Assembly: GCA_028023455.1 (NCBI GenBank)
Contig: JAQFVV010013321.1
Span: forward strand, 93,984 to 157,983
Source of the DNA: Epiperipatus broadwayi
Taxonomy: Eukaryota > Onychophora > Udeonychophora > Euonychophora > Peripatidae
Direction: 5' to 3'
DNA length: 64,000 nucleotides
Part shown: positions 37,990-50,023 of the stretch, one piece after another
Layout of the letters: every line of letters begins with the position of its first letter
Numbering within the stretch: position 1 is the first letter of the stretch
Translations under genes and position numbers: made by a program
Notes under the pieces: generated by a model
What the model was told of the DNA's origin: nothing
Seen by the model: only the letters and a program-made list of their open reading frames with translations
Database searches by the model: none

Positions 37990-39417
37990 AATTGATAGTT
38001 CGCACTATAATATCATTATATCGTTTTCATGTATTATCGATCCACTGCAGAATAAATATCTTTCCACGTTGAATTCAGTTGCTCTAATATATAGTTTCTC
38101 TTCTTCAAGTCATACCAACAATTTTTTTTATTTCATTCTATTTCATATGTGGGCTCTTTCTAGGTCATTTACAATCTCTTGGCATTCAATTTAAATAACT
38201 GCCCGATTATTATCTCGTCTAGCAGCATATCCAGGCCAGCTTTGTGATCAGTGATAACTGTTTATTGCCACACCCATGAAATTCATTTTCAATCTGTTCT
38301 TGTTACTCCTAGCCTATGACTTGGTGTTACATGTTCAAGGCTCAGGTACATGAGTAAAAACTAATAAAACACTTCTATTAAAAAACTTATTTTCAAACAT
38401 AGGCTTTTTTTTAATACTAAGATATTTTTACCAAAAACACTCCAATTTAAATTATATGATTACATTTTTTCATTATACTTCCATATATTTATAATTTAAT
38501 CCAAGATATTAATAGTTGTTAACTTCTTCCAATTCATAGTTATTTGCTTCTAATTTATAATTATCAATCTTTTTTTTTTTTTTTTTAAGAAAATCTATTG
38601 AACATTATTTTAGTATTTTTAATATCTATCTTTAATTCTACTTTGTATTTTCATCTGATAACTCTTACAACATTTTCTGAACCCTTGAAGCATTACTTGC
38701 AAATACAATAACATCATCTAATTTAAATAATTATGCGCTTTTTAACGCTCATTAAAGAAGTTATATTTATTAATAATTTATTTAAAGCTTAGCGCTATCA
38801 AAGCTCCATGGCTTCATACTCATAGCTGTGTACAGTTGATCATCATCTGCAAAATCTAGATAATTTATTTAAATAATCTCCATTTATTTTTAATATTTTC
38901 ATGTTCCATTTTAATCTATAAAATACTTTTTCATAAAACTATTGTAAAAAGTTTTTGAAATATAGACTCACCATATTGTACACCATACTCAATATTAATC
39001 ATACTATCATATAATTTAATCATTGCCATTGCATTTTGATAAATATTCTACAGAATCTGACAATATCTTTGGTTTATATCTTAAAATATTAAATCATCAT
39101 GAAAATGCTTACTGAATCAAATACCTTTTATTATTTTCAAATCCAAAAGATAATGAAAATAATATTCATTGATTCTTTCTATAATTTCTCTCAATGTTTG
39201 AATTTAATCTACTGTGCTAAAATCACTTTTAAATATAGCTTGTTCTTTAAATTGAATAAGATCCAAAATTTGCAATAGGTTGTAATTTACTTAGTAAAGA
39301 TTTTGTATAGAAATTACAGAAGACTGGTAGGACTGTACTTTCTAATATCTTTCTTATAACTTACTTAAATATCAATATTACTGCTACATGTTTCAAATCA
39401 TATGGTATATCTTTATT
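37990..39417 (-). pseudogene. Antisense LINE remnant, 3' part (reverse transcriptase and tail)
   Basis: Minus-strand fragments in ORF2 order. LPVFCNFYTKSLLSKLQPI (about 39345-39285) resembles the RT N-terminal motif. FADDDQ at about 38865-38840 and DDVIVFASNASRVQKML at about 38715-38665 resemble the two halves of a YADD active site, split by a short insert. HKAGLDMLLDEI / PGYAARRDNNRAV (about 38250-38190) resembles the WAGHxxRRxDNR tail near the ORF2 end. It is interrupted at 39418 by a hAT element, with the 5' half resuming at 43155. Confidence 0.68.
38718..38850. mobile_element. Short insert at the LINE YADD site
   Basis: The two halves of the RT active-site motif are separated by about 130 bp bounded by ACATCATCTAAT-like and GATCATCATCTGC-like copies, compatible with a target duplication. 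The insert contains AGCGCTATCAAAGC and GCGCTTTTTAACGC. Confidence 0.4.
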
Positions 39418-39425
39418 ATATAGAG
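39418..39425. repeat. hAT target-site duplication, left copy
   Basis: ATATAGAG, identical to 43147-43154. Confidence 0.9.
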
Positions 39426-39555
39426 CAGTGTTCTTCAACCCTTGGTCCACGGCCCGGTGCTGGGCTGCAGAACTTTTCTGCAGGTCCACATGCTAGATGG
39501 GCAGTAAAAAGTTTGTAATAATAAATAATAAGAGTTTAAACCTTTAATTAATATT

Positions 39556-39592
39556 GAAACAGTAAGGTCTGCTTTGCAGATCTTCGTTTCAC
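39556..39592. repeat. Hairpin resembling the 2822/47741 family
   Basis: GAAACAGTAAGGTCTG and CAGATCTTCGTTTCAC form an imperfect stem. It lies inside the hAT element, so the hairpin family may have a hAT-linked origin. Confidence 0.45.
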
Positions 39593-40038
39593 CTTTTCTT
39601 ACCTATTTCCTACTCTCATACCTTAGTTTAAACCCCAATCTATAGTACTGTGTCTGCAATATGCTTATATACCAAAAATCCCACCTAATTTTAAACCACG
39701 AGTACAATGCTTGTATTATATATATGTCATTCCCAAATAAATAAAAGATTATAGATTATGTATATGTTCACATAATTTTGATTTATTAAAAAGTAGGTTA
39801 TATAAGTCGTAATTGCGCACACACTATGATATACATTTTAAACATATCAAAATTATAAATTGTTAAAGTTATTTTGTTTGAATCTATTTACAAATATATT
39901 ACTGTCATAATATATTTTGATTTAAAATAAAATTCATTTAGTAAATATTCGTTTAGTAAATAGATTCAAATATTGCAATTTAAAAAGTAAAATCATTTTC
40001 TTTAATTTAATAAAAGTTATTCCAAATATTTCTGTTAA

Positions 40039-42732
40039 AATAAATGATGGACAATAGTTTAATTAGTTAATATTATATAAGTTTATCTAAAAACAGCAGA
40101 CGTCCACTTAAGGTTTTCTTTAATTAGTAAAAGTAATTTTTAATTAAATCTAGTTTGTAATTCGAATGTTGACAGGGAAATTAACAAAAGAAATTAATTA
40201 ATGTTGAATTCCTTTAGACATTCGGATAGATTTAATTACAGCTGATAAGTCTGATATATTTTTGTAATGCTCCAGGGCAGTTCTATTGTTAAAGTCTACT
40301 ATAAAAAGAAGGGTTTTCTTTTGTTCTCCAGTTTTCTTGTAATGTTTCTAAGATAAATCATTCTGAGGTCTAATGTGTCTAACCAAAATTATTATAGTAA
40401 TTTATAAATCTTGACATGACAGAGTAGAGTGCAAGAAGGCTATTTCTTTCCGAAATGGCCATATGCTGCCGTAGACCATCGGAAGTTATCACACAGGGAA
40501 CCCCGGAACTGCTGCTGCTGCCAAAAATATGAACATTTCCAGATTTTGCTGTTAAATTATATAAAAACCTGCCAAACATCAATCTACCTAAAATGCTTCT
40601 CCAGAGGTAACCCTAAATTAACCCAAGAGGTCTTGTGATAACTAACATGCTATAGCTATTTAAAATTGTTTTCCTTATATTTCACATAACTTCATTATGT
40701 ATTTCTTTAACGTGTTAATATAATATAATAAACAGTTTTGCTCTATCCTTGGGTTAATATTTTCTATTTATAAAGCTTTCTTTTATTTTATTATGATAAT
40801 GTGTCAGAATCATCTTTGACCAAGTGAACTATTCCCTTTATTGAAAGTAAGACGCCGTTATTAAGGCATATTTTAAATTTATAATTTTCCAATTTTATTA
40901 TCTTGCAAATCACTTGTTTGAGGGTGATTCTTTTCTTTGATATAATCACATAGTTTAAAATCTACATGTTATTGATTTTAATCTAATATAAGAGTATGTG
41001 CGAGGTCAATGGTTAAATGTGTCCCTTAATGCATGATTGTGTATATAAATCTATACTTACTTTTTAAACCCGCAAGCATGCATTTTCCTATTTTAATTAC
41101 CGTGTTCTTCTTTAATTACAAAGTTCATCATTGACATCGAGAATGTGCGGACCCTTTTAAATGAATTTCTGGGAATTTGATTGGGCATTTCTCTTAATCC
41201 AAGTAAAACCCATTCAGTATGTTTTGTATACACTTGTCTTGTATTGCTGGTAAATGAATTGGTTGTTGAGACCGCTTTGTTTTATTTTTCTAAGGATTCT
41301 TTACATGGCTAAGGTCGTTCTCTTCACCTTTTTTTTTGCAATTTTCAGGCAGAGTGTGTCCCCAAATGACATACCTGGGAATTAAATGCAATCGTCACAC
41401 AGTCACTAAGTTTTGGCTGTTCATAAAATACTTTCCTACAGGTTAGTGGTGATATGCCCTCCGTAATCATTCCAAATATTCCATTATTGTTTTATTTTAT
41501 AGTTATTTTACAAAGCATCTGTGACTTAAACGTGTCACACCCTCCAACTTTAATAAATTCATTATCAGCAATACTGACCTCCCAATGCAACTCTATTAAT
41601 ATTATTATCAAATAAATGCTTTGATCACATTCCCACTTTGTTGCTTAGTAAGCTTTAGTCCATGCTATTCTCGAAATCAATAAATATTTTAGAACACCTA
41701 ATTTTCAAATATTTTCTTAAACTTGTATAATTGCTCAAAGCACCTCGCACATGTTCCTATCTCATCAAGCACATTATCGTAATGCTATTAGCCTGAGGAA
41801 TATAATATATCACTTTGCTTTAAAACCTTTTTGTCATTTATTGAAATATAATGCCAATAATTATTTAATACGCATCTCTGTCTCATATAAGCAGACAGTG
41901 GCATTATACATATAATTTTGCACATAGAGAGCGTACCAATAGCTCTAACAAGCTCGTAAATTAACAAGTGCGGTTATGAGAAATATTTAAAATCTCTATC
42001 CAGAACACTCTTATCTCCAGACCATGGTTTCGGGCTTATGGCCCACGTCAGTGGAGAGCTAGAATATTCGGACACTAGACCTAAAATATCAACTCAAAAA
42101 ACCAGCACTTATTTCAAACGTATATTTAAGAAGAAACTCTGAATTTTTGGACATGAAAATGTCTTTAAATCCACTATCTAACTTAAATAGCTATATGGGA
42201 CTGAGTATATTCAGATCTACATATTCTAATAGCTCAGCATACAAAGCCTTAAAGGTAAAATTATAATAATTAATAAAGAAGTCATATATAACATGAATTA
42301 TTTTATGAGTTTAATTACAAGTCATAAAATAATGTATTTTATATGATTTTATATATTACATATAATTTTATAAATAAATTTTGTGAAATTATTTAAAACT
42401 AAATTTGATCTCTTATTTTATTTGATTCCTATCACTGTCTCGGTCTATACATATATTTTCTGCATTTCTTTTGTAAATCCATAGACGTTAATTAGCCACC
42501 CAAACTTCTTTTAGTATAGAGTCTTTTGTTTCTCCCTGACCACCAGGAACCTGTCAAAGGTCATACTAGTAGTGGTATCAGATGCGTTGTCACGTAGATG
42601 GCGCTGTGAAATTTGGGCTTTAGATCCGAACTTAGTATATCTAGAAGGCAACCCCTCCTAGAATGTTCAGTTTCGTGTCTGGGGTTTGAATTCTGCAGTG
42701 TGTTAGCGAGATAGACGATTCTGACTGTTACA
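40039..42732 (+). mobile_element. LTR-like island inside the hAT element (ends uncertain)
   Basis: Markedly less AT-rich than its surroundings. A TATA box (TATAAAAA, 40300-40307) followed by AGAAGGG lies about 260 bp from a TGTTAAAATA start. The right end, CTGACTGTTACA, matches the end CTGACTGTCACA of the island at 51812. An LTR of the same broad family, possibly with internal insertions, explains promoter, ends and position. No coding frame is convincing; the short frames at about 40380-40640 overlap on both strands. No clean target duplication was found. Confidence 0.4.
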
Positions 42733-43146
42733 ATATAGCCAATTTTTATTTATTTTTCATCTCATTTTTACCCAATTAAAAAAAAAGAAAACAGAATGAA
42801 AACAAAATCTAATCAATCATTCATAAATTAATTTGTTTTTCTAGTTGTCACAGATGTTTATGGGGGGGGGGGAGGTAGAATTAAATTTTTTATTACTTTT
42901 CTAAAAAAAATTAAAAAAAAAGTTTTTTTTATTATATAAACTCCATATATATATATATATATAAAACTTTATCTTATATATTTAACATTGTTGTTTTGAT
43001 CAGATATAACAATTATGCTTCTCTTTAAGAAAATTTATCTATAGACTTCTGCCAGTCTGTGAAATCTTATCCTTATTTTTGCTGGTCCATGGAACCTTAT
43101 CCTTATTTTTACTGGTCCACAGGTGTGAAAAGGTTGAAGACCACTG

Positions 43147-43154
43147 ATATAGAG
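43147..43154. repeat. hAT target-site duplication, right copy
   Basis: ATATAGAG, identical to 39418-39425. Confidence 0.9.
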
Positions 43155-44620
43155 ATTTAGTATAAAGATTTGACAACAGTTTTTATTTATCTTCACTGAC
43201 TTCTTTGTAAATATCAATAATAATTTTATCATTTTCTGATGGTTTTGTCTTCTTCATAAATGTAATTATATGTTTCATAACTTCATTTAAAACCCTTGGT
43301 AATTTAAATCATGTAGTAACTATAAGGAACACTGTTTTTTTCTTGTTTTTTTTTTTTTTTTTTTGTTTTTATTACTAAATATTTTTCTATAAAATTCTTT
43401 ATCTCTCTTTTAAATAATAGTTCCACTTTTTTTATTGCAGAAAAAACTTTACTTCTAAGTCCAAGATGTTTTTTTTCACAATTGTGAGATGTTTATTCTT
43501 TTCTACAATTTTCCTTGTTAATTCACAATCATAATTTCTTATGTTATTGTTAACTCCTTTTCATATCATTTTTATAAAACTCTACTTATTTAATTCTGTT
43601 TAATGTATTGTCTTCAAAAAAATTATATTCCTTTTTTTCACGCATTGTTTTGTTTCAGTAGAAAATTTAGTGACAAATTGCTGCTTTCTTTTAACAGTTA
43701 TTTTTCTTGCAGTTTTAGAATATCAGGTATTTCATTATTCATTTCAGTAAATTCTAATTTATCTTTAAACCTGTTAATATTTTCATATTATTTGCATAAC
43801 CTAAATTAAATTTATCAGAGTGTTTCTGGTGATTATGAATATCAACAGTCAATACAAACTTTCTTAATAACTTCTGTCTATCTAGTTTTGGCATAAACAC
43901 ACATGTATCTTTTTTCTCATTAAGTGATGATCATTTCCTATGTTGAATTTATTAAAAATATTACTGTCTTTTAAAAACATATTTCTGTTTTTTCAAAATG
44001 TAATCCAATTCTATACTTTCATTTGAATGCATTCATTTCCATTTAAAAAAAAATTTAAAAAAAGAATTTATAATATATAGTTTTCCGTACACTTCATAAG
44101 TCTGTGTCCTTTTTCATTTTGGTCATCATAACCAAATTTACCCACAACATTTACTTTTATCTTTCAATTGTCTATCAATTTTATCATTAAAGTTTCTCAT
44201 GATAATTTTAAAATATTTGGTCTGATCAAAAGCATCTCTTTTTCATCACAATAAGAACTTGCTGGTATGGAAACCAGAATTATTTGCTGTTGGTATATTT
44301 CATTATTGTGAATAAATAATCTTGCCACTGTACATGATATATCATGGATCTTCATAATGTCATTCTCCCACTTTTTACTTATAATAAATTTCATTACACT
44401 TGTGCTCCACATATTTATATTTTTATAGTAAAATATATATCAACTTGTAACTTTACAAAGTCTAACAATGTCTATTTAAAATTAGACAATTCTTACAATA
44501 AATGTTATCTTTCAATGAATGTGATCTGCAATTGTAAGTACTTAAATAGACAATCGTTATTGAATAGCAATCTGGATCTGCAATTATAAGATTTTTAATA
44601 CTCAATCTTTAGTCAGCAAC
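43155..44620 (-). pseudogene. Antisense LINE remnant, 5' part (endonuclease, start of RT)
   Basis: The minus-strand frame 44412-44197 reads MKFIISKKWENDIMK, then SCTVARLFIHN and IILVSIPASSYCDEKEML. This matches in layout the endonuclease segment ending in the ISAYAP-type motif. About 4160-4080 bases into the 44-kb block, NVVGKFGYDDQNEKGHRL resembles GKxGxGxxNxxGxRL. Joined across the hAT insertion with 37990-39417 it makes one ORF2 of RTE/Jockey-like type, about 2.9 kb in all. Confidence 0.65.
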
Positions 44621-47397
44621 CATTTCATTGTCTAGTAATTTTATAGTCCAAAGAATAAGGACCATAATTTAATTTAATCTGCCATAACGGTAAATATCTA
44701 TTTTTTTTAAAAAAAAAAATTTATACACATTCATCTGGCTTTAAAATATTCAACTGATATTTTTATTAAGAACTATCAGATAATTGAGAAGAAAGACTCT
44801 GCTCTTTCTTCATTTTAAACTCTGAGATCAAAAGTCAATAAATTCACGATATTGACTGATGTGTGTTGATAATTAACCTACAATAAAATGTATAAATATG
44901 GCATAAGGAATTTTCTCTTTTCAATTCTTTTAAGATTTGGAAGAGGAATCAAAGTATTTTTTTTTTAGTTAATAGAAACTTCTCTCTCAGCCATATACAT
45001 ATACCACAACAATAACTTTTTAGCCAGAACATGAGATGTCAAAAATTTATGACTGTCAATAAATAAGAGAAAAGAATAAAAACGGTCACTCTTAGAGATT
45101 TAATATTAAAATTAGGCAAATAAAAAAATTTATCCAGTCAACAATTCGCTATTTTTTTTTTCCAGAAATGCACTCTTAATTAAATAAAAATTAAATCAAG
45201 AAATATAAAGTACAGTTGATTTCTGTAATTAAATTCTTTTATTTAAATTATAATATCTCTTTCTTATATGTTTATTTGTAAACTTTTGTAATAACTTTTA
45301 TTATTTAAGTTAAAATAAAATTTTAAATTCAAGGATTTAATAGAATTAAATTCAATAGAATTGTTTTAAATTTGATACACAAGAAAAAATACTATGGAAA
45401 GCAATATGGCAGAAAGGTTGCATAATTTGTTAGCTCCGGACCAGTGGGTGGGGAAATTTTGGATATTCATTTTACAATACATTTTTAGAACATTAATATG
45501 TTTTAAATAAAACTCAAGAGAGGTTGGTACAGAAAACTTTTTTAGTGTCAATTTAAAGTTGTTTTAACATTTTAAAATTGACATTTACTAAATTTAAATT
45601 CAAAATAATTTGTTGAAATGTTTTATATATATATATTTTAAAAATCACTATCAATGTGATAGGAGACTATAATATTTTAGTTAGGTGACCTAGTTTTTTA
45701 CATATGGACCACTGATTGGGAAATTTTTGTTTAATATTTGAATCAAACACATCAGGGATCTTAATATAATATAATAATCACTATTCTGAAAAACTATTAA
45801 TCTCAACAATTTTGAACTGATATACTCTTGATATGATTAAGATAGCAAAGGGATTTTATTGTATTTACTCATATTAATAAATTCAAAATTAAAATGGAAA
45901 TTGAGCAAGTACATTTCATGAAATAAAAAAATTACTTCTTAAAATAAAATGTAACTGTGACCATATTCATTTATAAGATATGTAGATAATGATGATAATT
46001 ATCTTTAACAACAAACACATTATAACAAGTAAACTATTAATTACAAAACAATTATAAAAATATTTAGACAAAAATAATTATTATAAAAAGAAGTTCTCTG
46101 AAAATATCAATTATATTGAGTTGTTATGATTAGTAAATAGTTTTTACTTAGATTATAAACACATGTGTGCTATCACGAATGTGACATAATAACAAAGTGC
46201 TCTATTGGAGAAGGATGTATAGTGTTTATTTAAAACCTAAGCATTAACTGCAGATTGAATACAAGAATGTTTTATTGCATTCTTAAGTATGCTAATAATA
46301 ATAATTGTAATAGCAACAACCTCTTTGTATAGGTATCACACTTATTGCTTCACTCTCTCATGAGGAAGAAAAATATTTACACAATTCATATTATTCTTAA
46401 AATATATAACTTTAATTAGACCCAGCCATCAAAGGTACTAGGGACATGACATAATATACTATTTAAGCTTATATTAGGGTTAAAACTTTAACACCATATT
46501 TCTAGGAGTCAAACTCCACTAAATAATAATATATGTGGTTAGCAATGTCACAAGGATAATTCAGTATACCATATACTTATTAATTTATATGAGTGCCTCT
46601 TGGGCAAAATATGTAGAGTAATCTTATGTTTTTAACTATTTATTCTAAATATCCCTTATTATATAAAATATGAGATTGGTATAAGGGATCAATAAAACAT
46701 TTAAGGGAATTAACTATTAATTTTGATTTTGCATATTTTCTCTTAGCTTAAAGTTCAACCCAACTGATCTCCAATGCATATTAGAATTATAGATACATTT
46801 GTACCCAATTTCATTGATAAATTACCTGTATTACCTTTGTCTTTCTTAGAGTATTTTTTCTTGGAGAACTTTTATTAAACCATGATAATGATAATTTTTA
46901 AAATATTAAACTCATTTACAAACTATATGATATTTCTAAAATTATAATTCAAAGTCTTTAAACCAACATCCAAAAATATTTTATTCAGGCACACTTAATT
47001 ATTTCAATTATATCAAAATATTATTTGGCATTTCTACACTGTTAATCAAGGTAAGGATATATTTAACTGTGGAGGCAGAGATTTTATAGCAGAAATTTAT
47101 TAATATTGATTCACCAAAGCATTTAATAAATCAATGATTTTTATTGTATGCTTCATGTATTAATGTAGCAATTAATTCATTTAAAGAAATAACTCTCTAT
47201 CATTATAATGATTCTAGGCATATTTACAAAGTATCATACCAATGAATATAAATCCATTATTTTTTGGATTCCTGTGTTCATTGTATTATTACACAAATAT
47301 TAATTCATTGGTTAAATTAAATTTATGATAATAATCAAGATTTTAAGTAGCTTTCCAGCAATATGATATGCAACAAATTATTGATCTATGAAGTTAA
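44621..47397. other. AT-rich DNA, no gene recognised
   Basis: Repeated homopolymer T/A palindromes (about 44701-44720). The stretch from about 46400 to 47650 is slightly less AT-rich but no frame or repeat could be assigned. Confidence 0.5.
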
Positions 47398-47530
47398 TTT
47401 TATAATGTTTAGCTAGAGTTCAGTCATTTTTGTAAAAAAGAAGACCAAGTGATTTATTAATCCATTGACTCCAATTCATTTTTATAATGTTTAGCTAGAG
47501 TTCAGTCATATTTGTAAAAGAGAAGACCAA
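47398..47530. repeat. Direct duplication of 50 bp at 83-bp spacing
   Basis: TTTATAATGTTTAGCTAGAG and the following TTCAGTCAT..GTAAAA..GAAGACCAA occur at 47398 and 47481, nearly identical. Confidence 0.88.
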
Positions 47531-47740
47531 AGGTAATTTTTTACAAATATAAAATTAAATCCTATGTAGATCCACAAATTCTTATGAATTTTATACTATT
47601 CATTAGAATCCTTAGGTTAATATATCCAATATATTTCCAAATAAGCAGATATAGCTAGCCAACAAGTACCATAGTTTTAATCTTTAAGGAAAAGATGAGG
47701 AATTCTTACAGTATTAGCTTGAGCTGCAGCATTCCATAAT

Positions 47741-47774
47741 GAAACAGTATGATTTAGCCATCATACCGTTTCAC
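47741..47774. repeat. Hairpin of the dispersed repeat family
   Basis: GAAACAGTATGAT, loop TTAGCC, ATCATACCGTTTC, a 13-bp stem with one mismatch. It is followed by ACCTACTATATATCATAGTA, the reverse complement of the sequence before the hairpin at 2822. Confidence 0.75.
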
Positions 47775-48095
47775 CTACTATATATCATAGTAGTCTTCAT
47801 TTTTCTATTTGAACCCTAGGGGTGCATGTAACTGTATACTAGTTAATTTAATCAATAGGAGCATATATTTACATGTACGCGTGTGTAATTGTATATTGCA
47901 CACATCTGCTATATTAAATGCTTGAATGTATAATGTATATGCATTTGTAATATTATATAAATGTTTTAGTTGTGAGTAATTGTATCTGTATACACATCTG
48001 ATTGATATTGGTCTGTATAGGATATATGCCTTTACAATTTTATATAAAGATTTGGTTTGTGATTTGAAGTTAATAAATTTGGTTTAAGCTGTGGA

Positions 48096-48100
<5 letters not shown>

Positions 48101-48179
<79 letters not shown>
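48101..48179. repeat. (TA)n microsatellite, about 40 units
   Basis: 79 bp of pure alternating T/A. The isoleucine/tyrosine frame on the minus strand is its translation. Confidence 0.95.
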
Positions 48180-48183
<4 letters not shown>

Positions 48184-49166
48184 ACATACCTATGTATGTA
48201 TGCAAAGGTAACATTAATGTAATCAGTTTGCTAACCATCACAAGTTTTCCAAATTATTTCTGAATTGTCTTTGAAGTTATGCAATTTACTGAATTGCTGG
48301 TATTCACATATAATAATTAAATTCAAAGGTGTTTTTCTTATGTGTATGCTAAATGTTGTCAGCTTAGATCTTTTTGAAAAAAACGAATTCAAGGTTTATG
48401 GATTCTTCAGAATTACTTCACACTAAGCTAAGAAATGAACTTTATGGATCTTATAAAATAAAGTTAGAATCATTAACACTCATTGACAGGATCTGCCTAC
48501 AATAAATCCAGCCAGATCTTTTGTCATTGCCAAAATTAATGACTCCTTGAATTTTAAGGTTTTAAAAATAAAGATTGTGAATATGTTAATAGCTTGTGAA
48601 AGGGGAGAAAGAAAATATAAAAACCCCTGTTTGAAGTGAAAAAGATACCATTTTGCTTACTCTTGTGTTGACTTATATTCCAGCAGTGTGCCCAGTTTTA
48701 CTATGGAAATCAGTGACTACAAACAGTCATTGTTGCATCCACAGTGGCAGACCTGTTTATGGAGATGGAAGACTTGAAACCTAGCCTACCTAAAAGAATA
48801 GTATATAGAAAGAACAGCCAATGAGCCAGCTCATATGTGTGTAGTCCTGACAAGCTGCAAGCTTTCATAGTCGAATAACTGATAACAAATCCTCAACCAA
48901 GCTAACATAGTGCTATAGCAATTCTAATCTTTCCTAAAGCTAGCTGTAAAATATAGTTAATATGCACAAACTCTTAAACTTAAATCTCTTAAATTAATTA
49001 AACTAGATTAGATATGCATATTTCTATTTGTGTAATTTTAAAATAACTTTAAAATCTAAATTGTAAAATCTTGCCTAATCTAAATGTCTCTTAAGTTTTT
49101 TAAATTCAACTTGTAAAAAGGTAATGACTGTCTTATTATTTTATCTATTTTTGTCTATGCTTATGT

Positions 49167-49169
<3 letters not shown>

Positions 49170-49259
<90 letters not shown>
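49170..49259. repeat. (TA)n microsatellite, about 45 units
   Basis: 90 bp of pure alternating A/T, the second long array within 1.1 kb. Confidence 0.95.
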
Positions 49260-49261
<2 letters not shown>

Positions 49262-50023
49262 CAATGCATTTATTAATTTGTGCTATGCCTTCAGAGTGGA
49301 GATTACTAATTATTATAAATGTAAAGAGATGCTTTTGTTCTCAAGTAAATTAATTCGTGCTGCTTTTAACATACTTCTAAATCTTCAATCTGAAAACCTA
49401 CTCTTATATATATTAGTTAAGCTACTATGTTTTGGCTTAATATTTCATACAGGTTTGCTTATTATAGGTCTGTTTAGTTGAATATGCGAGAGTGATATTT
49501 TAAAGCATATTATAAGTAATTAGTCAAGTTTAAGTCCCAAATATGCTTTAGCCATCCTTAGTTTAGTGTCATAGACTATGTAAGTTAATTTATAAACTGA
49601 TTATTTTAATAAATCCCTTTTTACCACAGTTTAAGTATGCTAATTTACGAACTGGCATATGGTAGTTTCGCAGAATGAAACTATAGATTTTGCACTTTAC
49701 TAACTTTAATAATTGATATTGAAGCAATGGATCTGAAGCCCAATCCATGCTTCACATCTTCCTATAAACTTAATTAGTATTGTAGACCTGAATTAAGTTT
49801 ATAGTTCAATATCAGCAGGGTTTTGCATTAGAGTTAAAAATAATTATGCTTATTAAATGTGTATTATATTTAAATATTTTGTTTTAAATAAATTTCATTC
49901 TATTAAGAAAAAGTGCTTAACCTATTAGTCAAACATATATATATACATCTAGCGTATATATATGAGTTAATGCAAAATTCTGCTGAAATAAAATGCTTAT
50001 TCTACTATAAAAAAATAATAATA

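Larger units (their letters stand above)
39426..43146. mobile_element. hAT-type DNA transposon, non-autonomous, with nested LTR-like island
   Basis: Ends CAGTGTTCTTCAACC (39426) and, in reverse complement, CAGTGGTCTTCAACC (43146) are inverted repeats of the CAGNG type. The flanks are a perfect 8-bp duplication ATATAGAG, the hallmark of hAT elements. The left sub-terminal sequence (GGTCCACGGCCCGGTGCTGG) and right sub-terminal GGTCCA copies also mirror each other. A 32-bp tandem unit (CTTATCCTTATTTTTG) lies at about 43060-43115. No transposase frame is readable. If the LTR-like block 40039-42732 is removed, about 1.0 kb of hAT remains, a normal size for a non-autonomous copy. It split an antisense LINE. 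Confidence 0.85.
47700..49900 (+). mobile_element. Possible LTR-like island with TATA box (low confidence)
   Basis: A purine-rich AAGGAAAAGATGAGG (about 47688-47702) precedes the hairpin at 47741. A TATA box (TATAAAA, 48616-48622) then starts a GC-richer leader (48640-48900), with AATAAA words after 49600. The hairpin-then-TATA order mirrors the minus-strand block at 1150-2870. Two TA arrays lie inside. No second copy in the window, so the ends are unknown. Confidence 0.3.

Noticed and set aside
40379-40638. Host exon within the hAT block
   Set aside because: Plus and minus frames overlap on the same bases, neither has a domain, and the block is better explained as an LTR leader.
49167-49481. 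104-codon frame starting with alternating Ile-Tyr
   Set aside because: Its first third is the TA array and the rest has AT-driven composition.
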